From Bugula neritina (Eukaryota; Bryozoa; Gymnolaemata; Cheilostomatida; Bugulidae): a DNA stretch of 64,000 nt. Where the stretch lies: assembly GCA_964035545.1 (NCBI GenBank), contig OZ037767.1:3418680-3482679 (forward strand). Direction: 5' to 3'. Below are positions 1 to 11,613 of the stretch, in pieces. The position numbers were made by a program, and so were the translations under genes. How positions within the stretch are numbered: position 1 is the stretch's first letter; each line of letters starts with the position of its first letter. The notes under the pieces were generated by a model that was given only the letters and a program-made list of their open reading frames with translations, had not been told where the DNA came from and made no database searches.

Positions 1-54
1 ATGCATATAAAGCGTTTAGTAAATTTAAGCAATTTGTTTTTATAATTTTTGCAG

Positions 55-283
55 ATCACTATTGTATGATGCATCAGTGATAGCAGCAAAGCAAAAAATA
101 CATGATTTACTAGCTTTAAGTTCTGTTTCAACTTGTGTCACATAGCCATGTGTTTATTGGGGAATTGTTCTCTCTTGTAGAGCACACACTGTCAGACGAG
201 TGAAAAGGTTGCAGAGTTTGAAGCGACACCCGTCAAACGCATCCAATGTTGGCGAGAATGCAACTGAAAACACCGGTGTTTGA
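55..283 (+). CDS. Possible 3'-terminal exon(s) of an upstream gene
   Basis: A good acceptor (T-rich tract then GCAG ending at 54) is followed by an open frame that starts after one phase base, encodes 29 residues (including LLYDASVIAAKQKIHDLLAL) and stops at TAG 143-145. A second acceptor-like TTGTAG ends at 180 and precedes another short frame (AHTVRRVKRLQSLKRHP) that stops at 281-283. Either could be the last exon of a + strand gene whose body lies left of the window, or the two could be alternative ends. I recognise no family. The alanine-, lysine- and leucine-rich composition is compatible with a helical tail. There is no donor after either frame that clearly joins them. Low confidence; it rests on splice-like signals only. 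Confidence 0.25.
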
Positions 284-299
284 GCTGCTCAATATAATT

Positions 300-1136
300 A
301 ACACAGTTTTCTTATTATTTTATTTAATATATTATATTTGTTTTTTAATTATACAACTTTTATATTATATATGCATTCCACGGAAATTTGCACAATTGTT
401 TGGACTATATTGTCTATTGAGTTATATTACACATGTATATATTTAATCAGTATAACTTTTCTGTTTTTAGTAATTCAATAATAATTTTTATTTTATTTTA
501 GAGATTGCAGAAAATAGCATATCTTTATAATAGGCATATCACCTAAATTATTTTACCTTTACAAAATTATGTATCGTTTGTTAAATTTTTTACAAATAGT
601 TATATATTAGCATGCCCTTCTTCCTAAAATAGTCGATATTTCATAAAGACTTAAAATCAAGGTTACACTTAATTTTATAGGAGCCAAAAGAGAATATAAT
701 ATAATCAAATATTATCTAATGGTAAAAGATTATGTCAATGAATATGCTACTTTTATTATGAAATAAAAATTGTAAAATAATATTATTACCCATAATGTCT
801 TTCTTTAAATAATCACTATAACCCTAACATTTTACGATAGTGTAGGCTTTTGGAGTTATACTCTCTTTTGACTAGGAAACCCGGCAGTGTTTGCAAAGAA
901 TAATACATCTGATCACACAAGCATGTGTTCTTCTTAAAGTTGACCAAACACCAGTGATTAGTCACAGCTCTAAAAGCCTTGCTTCAATACCAAACTTTAG
1001 CTATAATAAAATTAATAAGATTGATATTGTCTCCTGACAATAGAGTTGTAAAAAACAACCCTGGTAATTATTGATAACTGACAATCCCGACTACAATTAG
1101 TTGAATCATCACCCTGGTGGGTAATAAGCAACACAC
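300..1136. other. Intergenic, AT-rich, no gene seen
   Basis: Between the possible + strand terminal exon and the stop codon of the coiled-coil gene. The sequence is AT-rich with short spurious ORFs only. It should contain the 3' UTR of the minus-strand coiled-coil gene, but I see no unambiguous polyadenylation signal close to the stop. Confidence 0.6.
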
Positions 1137-4100
1137 TCAGCGCAGTTTAAGGGTGATTTTCTGTTTGCTAGAGCTCTTTGTAGAAGCAGAAAGAGCTCCA
1201 AATCCTGCTGTGTTCTGCAGAGATCTCTCTTTCAACTTGTCATACTCTTCCTGGAGAGATGCCAACTCCCGCTTCACAGCCACAAACTCTTTGAACGAAC
1301 AGGTTTCCTCACCTTTACCTGCAACCAATGTAGGGTCATACACCATAGCAACATGTTCATCAACATTCCCACACTAATTTTATATTGTCAAAAAAATTCA
1401 AGTTGATAAACGTGCATGAAAGATGTTTTATTATAAAATGAAACTATTAATATATGCTTATACTAAACAAATTTATATTTAGCTGATTTCAATAAAATAG
1501 CAGTGTAGCATGCAAATAATTAATTGATAGGTAATATGCTTACTTGAAATTACCTACTTACTTATGTAAAGGGCCAAATTATCTATATAAAGTACTTACT
1601 TAGTAGCGTAAGTACTAACTTACTTAGAGGAAACATTGAGGACATACTTGTAACTTGTTTAAATAATGTACTCACTTTTCAAGCGGGAAATCAGTATCTT
1701 TAGCTCATTGATTTCCATTCTCTGTTTTTCAATTTCTCTTTCCAAAGTGAATCGCTGTTTCTGTACTTCTTCCAGCTCATCCATAAGGTTGCGTATTTTC
1801 TGTTTCAGTTCCTCAATATCGGATTCTTTCCTATAAACATCTTGCTGCAGATTAGAAACCTCCTCCAGTGCCTTAATCAGTTTGTTTTTATACGACTTCA
1901 TTTCATTATCCTGTAGAGCTCCCAATGAGCTCTCCAAGTCACTGTTAGCATTCTCCAACTGCTTGACACGGTTGCGTAACTCTTTAATCGTTTGATTGGC
2001 TGCTTTCAACTCCTCTTTTGTTAGTTTACTCTGAGTAACTTCCTGTTCGAGCCGTTTCATTTCCTTTAATTGATTCGCGTTACTTTCTGTGAGACTCGAC
2101 ACTTTAGACTACAATATTGTATAAATTATAATTTTTAGCAGATGAAGCATATGATGAACTAAAGATTCCAGCAAACTAATAAATTTTAAAGAATCCACAA
2201 CACACCTCATTTGTTCAGTATCAAAATATTCACATATATCTTAGCTATCATCTAGACATCTACAGACTGTTTGAGAGTTGCATGCTCAAGCAATTTTGTT
2301 TTCTGATAAATTTTATGCAAACATGTCTTGAATTAATTAGGGGTTTTTACTTGCTTGCTAATGATGCTTCCAGTCAGCTCTGAAGTCTGTGGTTTTATAA
2401 AAATAATAGTAACTATTGTTGACTTTCATTGCATGCTGTTCTTAGCTGCACAGCTTAATCTCAGAGCTGGCTTGAAAGTTTACAGAACTTTTTTAACTTT
2501 ATGGTATAGATAAAGTGTGTAGGAGTTTCTTTGAATAAGTTGAATAAAACAAACCAACAGAAAACCTTACCATTAGTTATTGCATGGTGACAATCTTAAT
2601 ATAGTATCATAAAATACAACATAATACCTTGATAAGACATTTATTGTGAGTGGACACTGGCTATATTTGAAGGATATTTTGTTACAGTTGACTCATTATT
2701 TGGGTATAAGGAAATCTTTATTAAACTTTACTGAGCTGAAGTCAGTTTGAGCAGTGTTACTGTAGCTGATCAAATTTTAAAATTTAATAACAAAGATAAA
2801 TGCAATTAAAGAATATTCTTTGATGACTATTCTTAGTACAAAACTGCTTTCATCAGCTGTTTACATTATATTGAGATCTTTGATCTGAAAAGTTAATAAG
2901 TTAAAGCGTCCTTTTCTATACAGACTAATTAATTCTTCGATAATACAACAGCCGGAGTCTTTTAGTAAGAAATGTGCAAATTGAAAAGCCAATTAAAAAT
3001 GGTGCCAGTAGCCTTTGCCTTAACACTGCAAGAAAATCTGTGGCTAACCTTTTTTATATAAAGAGTTTAGCTGCCCACCTCCAACTTTCAAGCTGCATGC
3101 TGACCATGGTGTACAACAAACTAGAATATATCAGCTTTATGTATTCTCACCTGTAAATTGCTGATCTGTACCTTGTACATCTCATTCTGTTCTCTCAGCT
3201 CACTCTGATTGGCCGAAATTGCAGCCTTTGCCTTCAAAGCCTCTTCTAAACTGGCGTTCAACTATGAAAACATGTTTTAAAACAAATGAACAATTTCGAA
3301 TTTATAGTTTCTAGTTATAACAAAATGCAGTCATGCAGATATATGGAGTTCAGCAAACACTTTTCATGTGATGCAACTTTTCACCATCAATATTGTTTAC
3401 TCTTTAAAACAGACATCTGAATATACAAACTACGGCCATATTTTAAAAAATACTTCCTTAATTCAATGTATTATATACAAGTAATATATATTCATTATGT
3501 ACTATATATTTTATATATTATATATATTATTGTATAATTAAACATGTTTTACACTGCCAACTCTATCCAATTACTTTTTGTAGTCTTTCTATTTCAGCGG
3601 CCATTTCTCTAGTCTGCGTCTCTAGCCTCTGCTCAGCTTCTAGCTTCTCCTTCTTCAGTTTTATTTGTTCTTCCTGGTGTTTCCTGACTAAGGCTGCACT
3701 TATCTCGTCAGCTTTAGCTAGCGTCTGCTCTTGGATGAGTTTGATTTTTTTCTGAGCCTAATGATTGCACATCACAAATATATTATGAGTAATCATTAGA
3801 CTAAAATTGAAAATTAAATTAATTTCAATCTTCCATGAATGGAACTTTAAAACAAATGTGATGTATGCATATAAATATTTCATGATAAATAAAAACATAA
3901 AAAATAATTCTTTTTATATTAAAAGGCATAAAATAATTTTTCATAATAAAATGTAGGATTTAAGTTTAGTGCAATGACTTAAATTTGCATAATGCAAATA
4001 TGAAAACAGATTGCGTACAAGTATTCTAATTAATATCGGGTAATAGATGTTACTGCTAATGGATTTCACTACACACAGTTTAGTTTGTTCTAATTACATT

Positions 4101-5696
4101 CTATTGACTCAACTAATGCCCCACTCTTATTGGTCAATATATTGAAAAACAGTACATTAACCCATAAATAAAAAAGTAACACCAATTGTTTACCACTATG
4201 ACTTGAACTATCAACAACTATTATAAATACTACAGACTACTTCAGTAGATGTATGGCCCATTGATTATAATACTTTCCTTTTAGATATTGAATTTGTTAG
4301 CAGCAAAAGGAAATTGAATAAATCAATAAGTATAGTTTCATTTTCTACCTAATTCAAACTATCATCTTTTTTTTAAATATGTAGTGAGAAAGCTTAAAAA
4401 TTATAGTGATAAATAAAAGAGAGAACTTTAAAAACAACCAATCACATTTACTTCATCACAAACAGTAGCCAATTATATTTGCAACAACATGGAATGTACA
4501 TAGTAAAATCCAAGGTTGATTGGTGAAGCCTGATAAAATTAATTTCTCTAAAACTTATTGTACATTCAATATATAGCACTAATGACATTAATACAGTAAA
4601 ATCAATAAGAAGTGCCTATTTGATGTACGTGCGGTATGAACCCCTGCATACTATAAAATATAAACCTTAGCAAACTGTAAGCAAATGAGAGTCAAATATT
4701 GACAACATTGTTAAACTGATTGTTGGATGGTAATTTGATAAGCTATGCTATATAATACTTATTAAAAACTTTAATTTATGTATACAACAGCTCATTATAA
4801 AATTTAGCCTAGTTCTTTTAGTTTAGAAATTATTTTCTGTTAATGGGGTTTTCAGTTATTAATATATAATTAAAGTAGATGATATAAAATAGTTCATGAA
4901 CCTGGTCAATAATGAAATGTTATGCATAATTTCATTGCATAATAGTTTTTTTAATGGTAACATGGTTGCAATAAACACACAATTTAGCGATTATGAATTA
5001 ACTTTTATTTTGCAGCAATTGATAGTTGCATGTAGTCTACCAGTTTCGACAGTGCCCCATTTACATGCTTAATGTCACTTTCTATTTACAAGCTAAACAA
5101 AGACTGTAATAACACAAAGCTTGTAAAATTATAAACAAAAAATGGGCTCTTAATCATATTGACTATTATTATAATAATTAGCATTAAACTTGCATAAGTT
5201 GAAGCTTTTTTCCAATATTGGTTGTAACCATCTTTTTAAATTTTTAAACCTTGTGCATGAGTTAAAATTAGTTTTCAACTTGAGAAGTCTACTATAGTAA
5301 TAGTAGCTATTTTTTAAATATTTTTTTTAGCAACCTAACAACTTTAAATAACTTAGTCAGACCCATAGTCATAGTGATAACATGGAAAAAGCAAGTGAGT
5401 CACGAAATTATGCAGATGTAAATTAATCTTATCTCAACGTGAATATAATTGTTTGAATTGCCCCCACAGCTATATATAATTTTGAACTATTATGATGTAC
5501 TTACTGCTTCGTTTTGCGAATGCAGATCATCACAGTGCAGCTTCTGCTGTTCATATTCGTCTATAACTTGTCTCAGTTTCTTATTTTCATTCATTAATTC
5601 CTGAACATATCCCAAAGTTTGGATATGCTTTTTGCTGAGTCGCTCTTCTTGTTGTACTTTTTGAGTTGAGCTCACACTACTTGTTTTATCTCCCAT
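1137..5696 (-). CDS. Coiled-coil protein, five exons
   Basis: Spliced minus-strand gene: exons 5505-5696, 3575-3757, 3151-3261, 1676-2108 and 1137-1318, with the stop at 1137-1139. Lengths sum to 1101 bp, giving 366 aa. It starts MGDKTSSVSSTQKVQ and ends KITLKLR. Almost the entire protein is heptad-like, rich in E, K, Q and L (for example QNEA, EEQIKLKKEKLEAEQRLE, LEREIEKQRMEINELKILI), and it has no signal peptide or membrane segment. Each internal junction has GTAAG or GTGAG donors and pyrimidine-AG acceptors in matching phase. The last junction is the least certain: I chose the acceptor at 1319-1320 because it keeps phase 1 and continues into KGEETCSFKEFVAVKREL. An acceptor at 1375 would put the final exon out of phase unless another exon lies in between. 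Probably a scaffold or cytoskeletal/centrosomal coiled-coil protein by composition only; family not recognised. Confidence 0.75.
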
Positions 5697-6451
5697 ATTG
5701 AGTATTAGTTTGCGATAACAATGCTACAGCCTGCAATGCAATAGAGTGAGTAGTACTAGTTGCTACTGAATTACTCACGCACCATGCCTCAATACCGCCA
5801 TGTTGTTGATATGTATCTAGGCTATTGTATATCCTCGGCCATTGTAATCGCAGCTCACAACTGTTATAATAATAAAAGATAATTGTGTTAATAAAAGAAC
5901 TTTTTTAAAATCAATTACTAATAGGTTGTGCAATGCTTACATTAAGAAACAAAACGTTTGAATAGTGTTTGATTACAATGCTGCGATTATTTGAACAAAG
6001 AAAGGATAACTCCTATAAAGTCACGGTTTCTTCAGTGTAAATACTATATTGTTATTTTTTTAACGCATCTGATTGATGGTATCCGAGTATATTGCAGAAG
6101 GGGGATAATTCTGTCAATGGAGCTAACTGATATTTAGTCTGCATTTACCTGTGGCTGATCTATTTACACTACTATTGTCTGTGGTGTTACCATGCTTATT
6201 TGTCCTGAATATTGTCATTTTCAACTGATTAAAAACGAAAGCAAGAAGACACGTGCAAAGAACATTGGGGCTCATAATAAAGCCATAATACCTATTTGAT
6301 TAAGATTCTTGTATAATACTTTTGATTAATAAATATATTTCTGTTGATATATTTATAAATACAGAAAAAAGCTATGAATTAATACTTTTATACATGACCA
6401 AATATTCCAGAAGTTTCCAACATTATGTTATGTGTGCTAATTATTGTACAG
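5697..6451. other. Intergenic spacer between coiled-coil gene and MED7
   Basis: This short spacer must hold the promoter and 5' UTR of the coiled-coil gene and the 3' UTR end of MED7, both on the minus strand. I see no TATA box in a convincing position and no conserved open frame. Confidence 0.5.
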
Positions 6452-6457
6452 TTTATT
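6452..6457 (-). terminator. Polyadenylation signal of MED7
   Basis: The + strand reads TTTATT, so AATAAA on the minus strand, about 30 nt past the MED7 stop codon. This implies a very short 3' UTR. Position and sequence are the only evidence. Confidence 0.55.
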
Positions 6458-6487
6458 TACACGTTTACTAACATTCTTAGATCTAGC

Positions 6488-7189
6488 TCAATTATCGATC
6501 TTATCAACAATATTACACATAAGCCTATCAAGATTGAGAAGAGTTTGTTCGTCAGCATCATCTACGGCAGCAGTGTCAGCCTCAGATTGTTCCGTCGCAT
6601 CAGAGATATTGCTGAGCTGATGCAGCAAAGTCAGACTGGGCTTGACATCGGCAGCAGTAGCTGCTGACTGATTCTGCTTTAAGCTTTCCTTAACTTTCTC
6701 CAACTGTTGTTGAAACCTCTGCGTAATGTCTATTCTCTGCTTTTTCTGTACAGTCATCATAACCTTGATGGTCTCTCTAGCCTGATGTTGCCGATACTCA
6801 TTAATCAAATGATGCATGTTGATAAACAGCAAGCCAATGTCATCTATTTTCTCAGTTCTCTTCTCTGAGTCTGGTGCCTTAACGAGAATATCGAGTAAGT
6901 CTAGAAAACTAGTGAGTATCGAATGATTGAGCTTCTTCAACTCCTTTTTGTGTTCATAATTTTGTGGGTACAGTCGACGAACTCGTTGACTCTCTAATGA
7001 CCGTATGATACTTTCATTGGGGAAAAACGGAGAGCCAAACATTGAGTATGGTTCGCTAACGATACAAGCTGGTGGTTTGGGTGCTGTTCCAGCTGTGACG
7101 GCTTCATCCGTGTATTTATCAATATACTGTGATGGAGGCAGTGGCCATGAGGATGCTGATTCTTCCTCAGGGCGAAGTTGTGCTGCCAT
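6488..7189 (-). CDS. MED7: Mediator of RNA polymerase II transcription subunit 7
   Basis: An uninterrupted 233-codon frame from ATG 7187-7189 to TGA 6488-6490; 233 aa is the usual animal MED7 length. MED7 is a middle-module subunit of Mediator; with MED21 it forms a coiled-coil hinge linking activators to RNA polymerase II in the nucleus. Family signatures are in order: the N-terminal proline-rich LPPSQYIDKYTDE segment, APKPP, a YxMFG motif, SLESQRVRRLYP, then HKKELKKLNHSILTSFLDLLDIL and HHLINEYRQHQARETI, followed by a helical region. A frame-compatible TTG lies two codons upstream, but ATG is the sensible start. A CTGTAG acceptor-like site about 20 nt upstream suggests a spliced 5' UTR. The acidic C-terminal tail is variable in the family. 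NSMCE1 is transcribed away from it about 2.1 kb on. Confidence 0.96.
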   Translation of the reverse strand: MAAQLRPEEESASSWPLPPSQYIDKYTDEAVTAGTAPKPPACIVSEPYSMFGSPFFPNESIIRSLESQRVRRLYPQNYEHKKELKKLNHSILTSFLDLLDILVKAPDSEKRTEKIDDIGLLFINMHHLINEYRQHQARETIKVMMTVQKKQRIDITQRFQQQLEKVKESLKQNQSAATAADVKPSLTLLHQLSNISDATEQSEADTAAVDDADEQTLLNLDRLMCNIVDKIDN

Positions 7190-9318
7190 TTCCAAAATAC
7201 CTGAAGCCTACAGAGAATGAGAAAAACTATTTAGATAAAATGTTTTAGAATTGCGTGAGATTAAGAATAATCGACACTTTAATAGTTACACCCTAACTTA
7301 TATTGATATTAAACATAAAATAGCTACTTCAAGCTGAAATTGCAAAATTTCAACTTGAAAAAAATTACATCTGAAACATTTTACATGATATGATAATGAT
7401 TCCTGAACATCTATTGACCTATTGCCCAGTAACTTTTTACTGTAGGTAAATTATTTAAAATTAAAGTAATTACTAATTATTATTACAGTAACACTATTAC
7501 TAGTAGTATTACTATTAGTACTACTAATTAGTAATTGACTAATTAGATTATTTTAAGAATATGAATATCAACTTTAAGCTGAGGATCAAGATGTCTTCAA
7601 GTTAAAGTAAAAATCAAAACGATTGAAACTATCAGTATGACTATGAGTATCACTGTCAAGGTCAAGCTCAAGGTGAAGGCTATCAGTATCAGTACCAAAT
7701 ACTAATAGTAATACTAATAGTGAAATACTAATAGTAATAGTATTGCTATTAGTAATACTAATACTAATACTACTACAGTAATAGTAATAGCAATACTAAT
7801 AGTAATACTAATATTAATAGTAATACTCATACTAATACTAACACTAATAGTAATACTAATACTAATACTAATAGTATTACTAATAGTAATAGTAATACTA
7901 ATAAGTAATAGTAATAGTAATACACTTATAGTAATACTAATACTAATAGCACTAGAAGTTCTTTTATAACTTTGCAAGCTTAATTTTGAATATTTGCCTT
8001 TCTTCCTGTTATTAAAATGCTTGAGTAACACTGCGTGTAATGATGACAGTAACATAAATATGAATGAAATTGAATGATTATCATTATCATTATGAAATAA
8101 CTTGTCGACAAGTTTGTTCTTGGCATTGATAAGAAATAGACAACAGTCAGTGTTTGTTTCTGATACACGTTTACTTAAAATAATGGTGTTTATATTAAGT
8201 TTCTAGTGAGAGCTCGTGGCAGATTTTAGGAACTTCATCATATCAAATTAATATAATTTTTTAGAAAAGACAACTCCATTTTAGCATCAAAATTAGCGCA
8301 AGGTATTAAGAGATTGCTAGAAGCAGCACAAAGTTGATAGTCACTGACTGCTCTGGTTTGTGGGAGTTCGGAGTTTGGACTACGACTCTACAAACACTGC
8401 ACTCAATGACTCCCAACATTTTACTGCTTCTAGGGAGTCTCATAGGTTTTAGTGAGATATGGACAAAGTAATTGTAATGTGAATTAAAATTTAGTTGTAT
8501 CAAAATGGGAAAAACCTATATCCTAATCTATGCAGCTTAGCAAAGTTATGATTAAATATCAGTCACTATTGTTAATACTATTAGTATAATTATATAATAG
8601 TAATAACTTCAAGTGATCACCTATAAAACTAAGTTACTATCACTATGACTATGACTCATAGTCATAGTGATGGTGATAGTTACTAGTATAACTATAAGTA
8701 GTATCAGTATGACATTGAGTTTGACTATCACTATCACATCCATTTTCAATATCAATATAAATAATAAAATCATTATGAATATGATCATCATATAATTATA
8801 ATTAATTCTATAAGTATAAGTTAATGTTATACTTAGTTATAACATTAACATGTTTGCTTTGACATTAATGATTAATATTTATTTTTTAATTGATATAATT
8901 AATATTATAACCATAAACTTAAAGTTTTATAAAGTCAAAGTGATAATCAGTTAATGCGTAATGATAATCATAATCATAATGCCAATGGTAATAATACTTG
9001 AAGTTGATAGTGATAATGAACTCTAATGACTATGAGAAGAGTAATACTACTAGTATTACTATTACTATCACCAAGCCAATGGATCACTGTAAATATAAGA
9101 TCAAGCATCACCTAAACTTTCAATATAGCATTAAAGATAATGATAGTGCAACATGGAGTAAATTTACTGGATCATTCCAGTTGTATTTCTTGCCAAAAAG
9201 CATTTCTACTGTCCTTTAACCTAGATGCATGACAAGTTGAGGCCAATGTTTATGTATTTTCACAACGAAATTTGTTGAAAGTCAGCAATTATTGCTTTAT
9301 ATTCTATTTTTAGTCAAC
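7190..9318. other. Divergent intergenic region MED7 / NSMCE1
   Basis: Separates the two divergent gene starts. It carries the TAATAG simple-repeat block described separately and further AT-rich runs of TATCA/ATAGT-type low complexity to about 9070. ORFs here are repeat translations (runs of Ile, Ser, Thr, Val). No credible gene. Confidence 0.6.
7690..7950. repeat. Degenerate (ACTAATAGTAAT)n simple repeat
   Basis: About 260 bp of alternating ACTAAT and AGTAAT hexamers with point changes, extending loosely to a smaller block at 7480-7540. The units permit many short inverted pairings (ACTA/TAGT, ATTA/TAAT). Its closest match in the window is the array at 13203-13720 on the other side of NSMCE1. 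Confidence 0.85.
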
Positions 9319-11613
9319 ATGGAACGAGAGTTGTCTTTATCACAAAAGATGTTTTTACAGTCAATACTGCATTACGGTTTCATGGACTCTAGCACAGTAA
9401 AAGCTTCCTATCAAAGCTGCCGGGAACGTTATGATGGTAGGCAAGTACAGCAACTCCATACTTAACACACTCTTGACTGGTGTTTCTACATTGCTGTAAT
9501 ATATGTTGATTTAATAATTATCCATTGTTTAAGATACACGTGAAACCATATTTTGTCGACATTTTATAATTTGTTAAATTTAAAATAATTGATGTAATAT
9601 CAGGTACAACATGGTAGAATGTTTTTTGTTTTCTAGAGCCAACTAATTTGGAAGATCTTAGAAATTTTCTGCGAGACATCAATGCTCAGATACGTTTCAT
9701 GGATATTGAAGTTCGAAAAGGTTTTGACGAAGATAGCGGAGTTGCGTGTTACGTTGCTATTAACACAGTCGATAATCCGTTTCTTCAGGGCACTGGAAAG
9801 TACACTCTCAAGCAGATGGAATATTTTAAGATGCTTGTACGAATTCTTATTATATGCAAATTATCTGTTTTCATTTCTGTATGTTTATATTTCTATATAA
9901 TATTTACATTTTGTTACATTTTGCTAATCTATTTTATTATCCATATTTAATTGATAGTCATGACAACCAGCTTCACATTAGTCTCATAACAGTTTTAAAG
10001 TTCAAGTGAGTTTAAAAGAACTATTTGGTGTAACGTATTCTTCAATAACCAGATTTTTTACTCCTTAATCTGTACCAGGTTGTGTAGAGTGTATATAGGC
10101 CATGCTAAGGTGCAGTATGATTCATAACAGGTGCTTTGCAAGTGGTTGACACATCATGTCAGTTTAGCAGTGACACTTGTCAGTTGTGTTTAGATGAAGC
10201 TTATAGTTCTCTCCGATGAAGGGTCTATCACAATGGTTGATGCTCTCAATGCTGTCGATAGTTTGGATTTTAAGCTGTCTAAGCACGAAGCTGCTCAACT
10301 TATAAAGAAGGACTGGGTAACTTCTGATAAATGGTTGAAAGGCGTTACCCCTTTTCAGCTTGATAGGACTCCGGATGAGGTCAGTAGTCTCACTATGCTT
10401 GCACTTTATTACGTAATGTTTAGAATATTTTTGATTTTGTGAATTTTTCCAGTGTGATTTGTAACTACGCTTTATGGAAATTAGTTATACTGTTGCTTAA
10501 TTGCTTGGAAAAATTAAAAATTCTGCTACTTATTAATTTATAGAAATCTATAACATATTTTTATTTGATAATAACTTACCTTGAAGAACAAATGTAATGA
10601 AGAAATTTCGTGAATTTTACTCAAGGCCTTGTTGTTTTAACAATTACACAAATATTTAAAATATTGCACTAAAACCCCAGGAAATTATCTACTCCTGTTT
10701 CGTGTAGGAATATGTTGCTGACAACACAATGATTACTCTTGGTACACGGTCTATTGTGGAGCTGGAGAGATATATCAGAGACACGTTCTCAGAATATGTC
10801 AAGGACTGTAACATCTGCACCAGAATATGCATTCGAGTGAGTAATCCGTCTGCTCTAGTTGTATGACCTCATTGTTGAGCACAGTTCACATCACCTGACC
10901 AGCTCATAGACGATATAGTGATGTAATAGATTTGCAAACTATTCTCAATGATTGACAGCATTGCTTAAAATTAATATCAATTTTGGATTAGTATGCCTTG
11001 AAAGGTGTGAAATAATTTTTTCTCCATATTTCTCATTTATCAGAATAATTTAATGTAAGTTTAGATCCTTTCTGTTCTTTCCCTGTTACCAGCTCCCACT
11101 TGACTACTAGAAAGGCCCTGGACAGGAAAGACTAGTGTTGGGCACAGAGCTGATTAAGACCTTATCTGTACATATTGTAGATAGGTTTATTATCAATGAT
11201 TGTTCCATTTCTCTTCGCAAGTTGTAATATTATTTTATTATTCAATAGTAAAGTTTTCTTTAATCTCCCTAAATAAGATAGTATGCTATAATACTTGCTG
11301 ATTCATTTCTATTTACATTTGGCCTCTTTTTAATTGAAATAGTTTGATGGCAGATTATTTATTGGAGTTTTCTTTCCTATTGTCAAAGTCTATAAATTGA
11401 TCCAAGCCTGTCACACATTAATTGGTATTGGATTTGTAGGGTCTCGTATGCAGGCAATGTGAACACAAAGTGCATGCTGGTTGTGTCAAGAGTTATCTTT
11501 CCAAACAGAAGCAACACGTTCCACTCTGTCCGAACAAACAGTGTGGCATACAAAGATCTGAACTACTTGGCTACTATAAATCTCGACAGCAGGCTAACCA
11601 AAGTCAGCATTAA
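9319..11613 (+). CDS. NSMCE1: SMC5-SMC6 complex subunit NSE1, RING-like E3 ligase
   Basis: Five exons: 9319-9436, 9637-9836, 10194-10379, 10708-10836 and 11440-11613 (stop TAA 11611-11613). Together they give 807 bp, 268 aa, against 266 for human NSMCE1. NSE1 pairs with a MAGE protein (NSE3) in the nuclear SMC5/6 complex and gives it ubiquitin-ligase activity in DNA repair. The N-terminal part has the tandem winged-helix character (MFLQSILHYGFMDSS start; an ALNAVDSLDF...AAQLIKKDWV region). The C-terminal variant RING has Cys202, Cys205, Cys215, Cys218, His223, Cys226, Cys241 and Cys246, with an intron between the second and third ligands. All phases match and all introns are GT-AG. The last cysteine pair is CPNKQC, two residues wider than the CPHC I recall in the human protein. 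Start chosen as the first ATG, in a good context (CAACATGG). Confidence 0.95.

Noticed and set aside
1319-1374. Extension of the last coiled-coil exon to the acceptor at 1375
   Set aside because: That start would put the final exon out of phase with exon 4 (which ends in phase 1), whereas the acceptor at 1319-1320 is in phase. Not excluded if another exon lies between.
6425-6667. Plus-strand ORF over the 3' end of MED7
   Set aside because: Antisense to a clearly conserved MED7 frame; no homology of its own.
7714-8055. 113-codon minus-strand ORF rich in Ile, Ser, Thr, Val
   Set aside because: Encoded almost entirely by the ACTAATAGTAAT simple repeat; membrane-like appearance is a by-product of composition.
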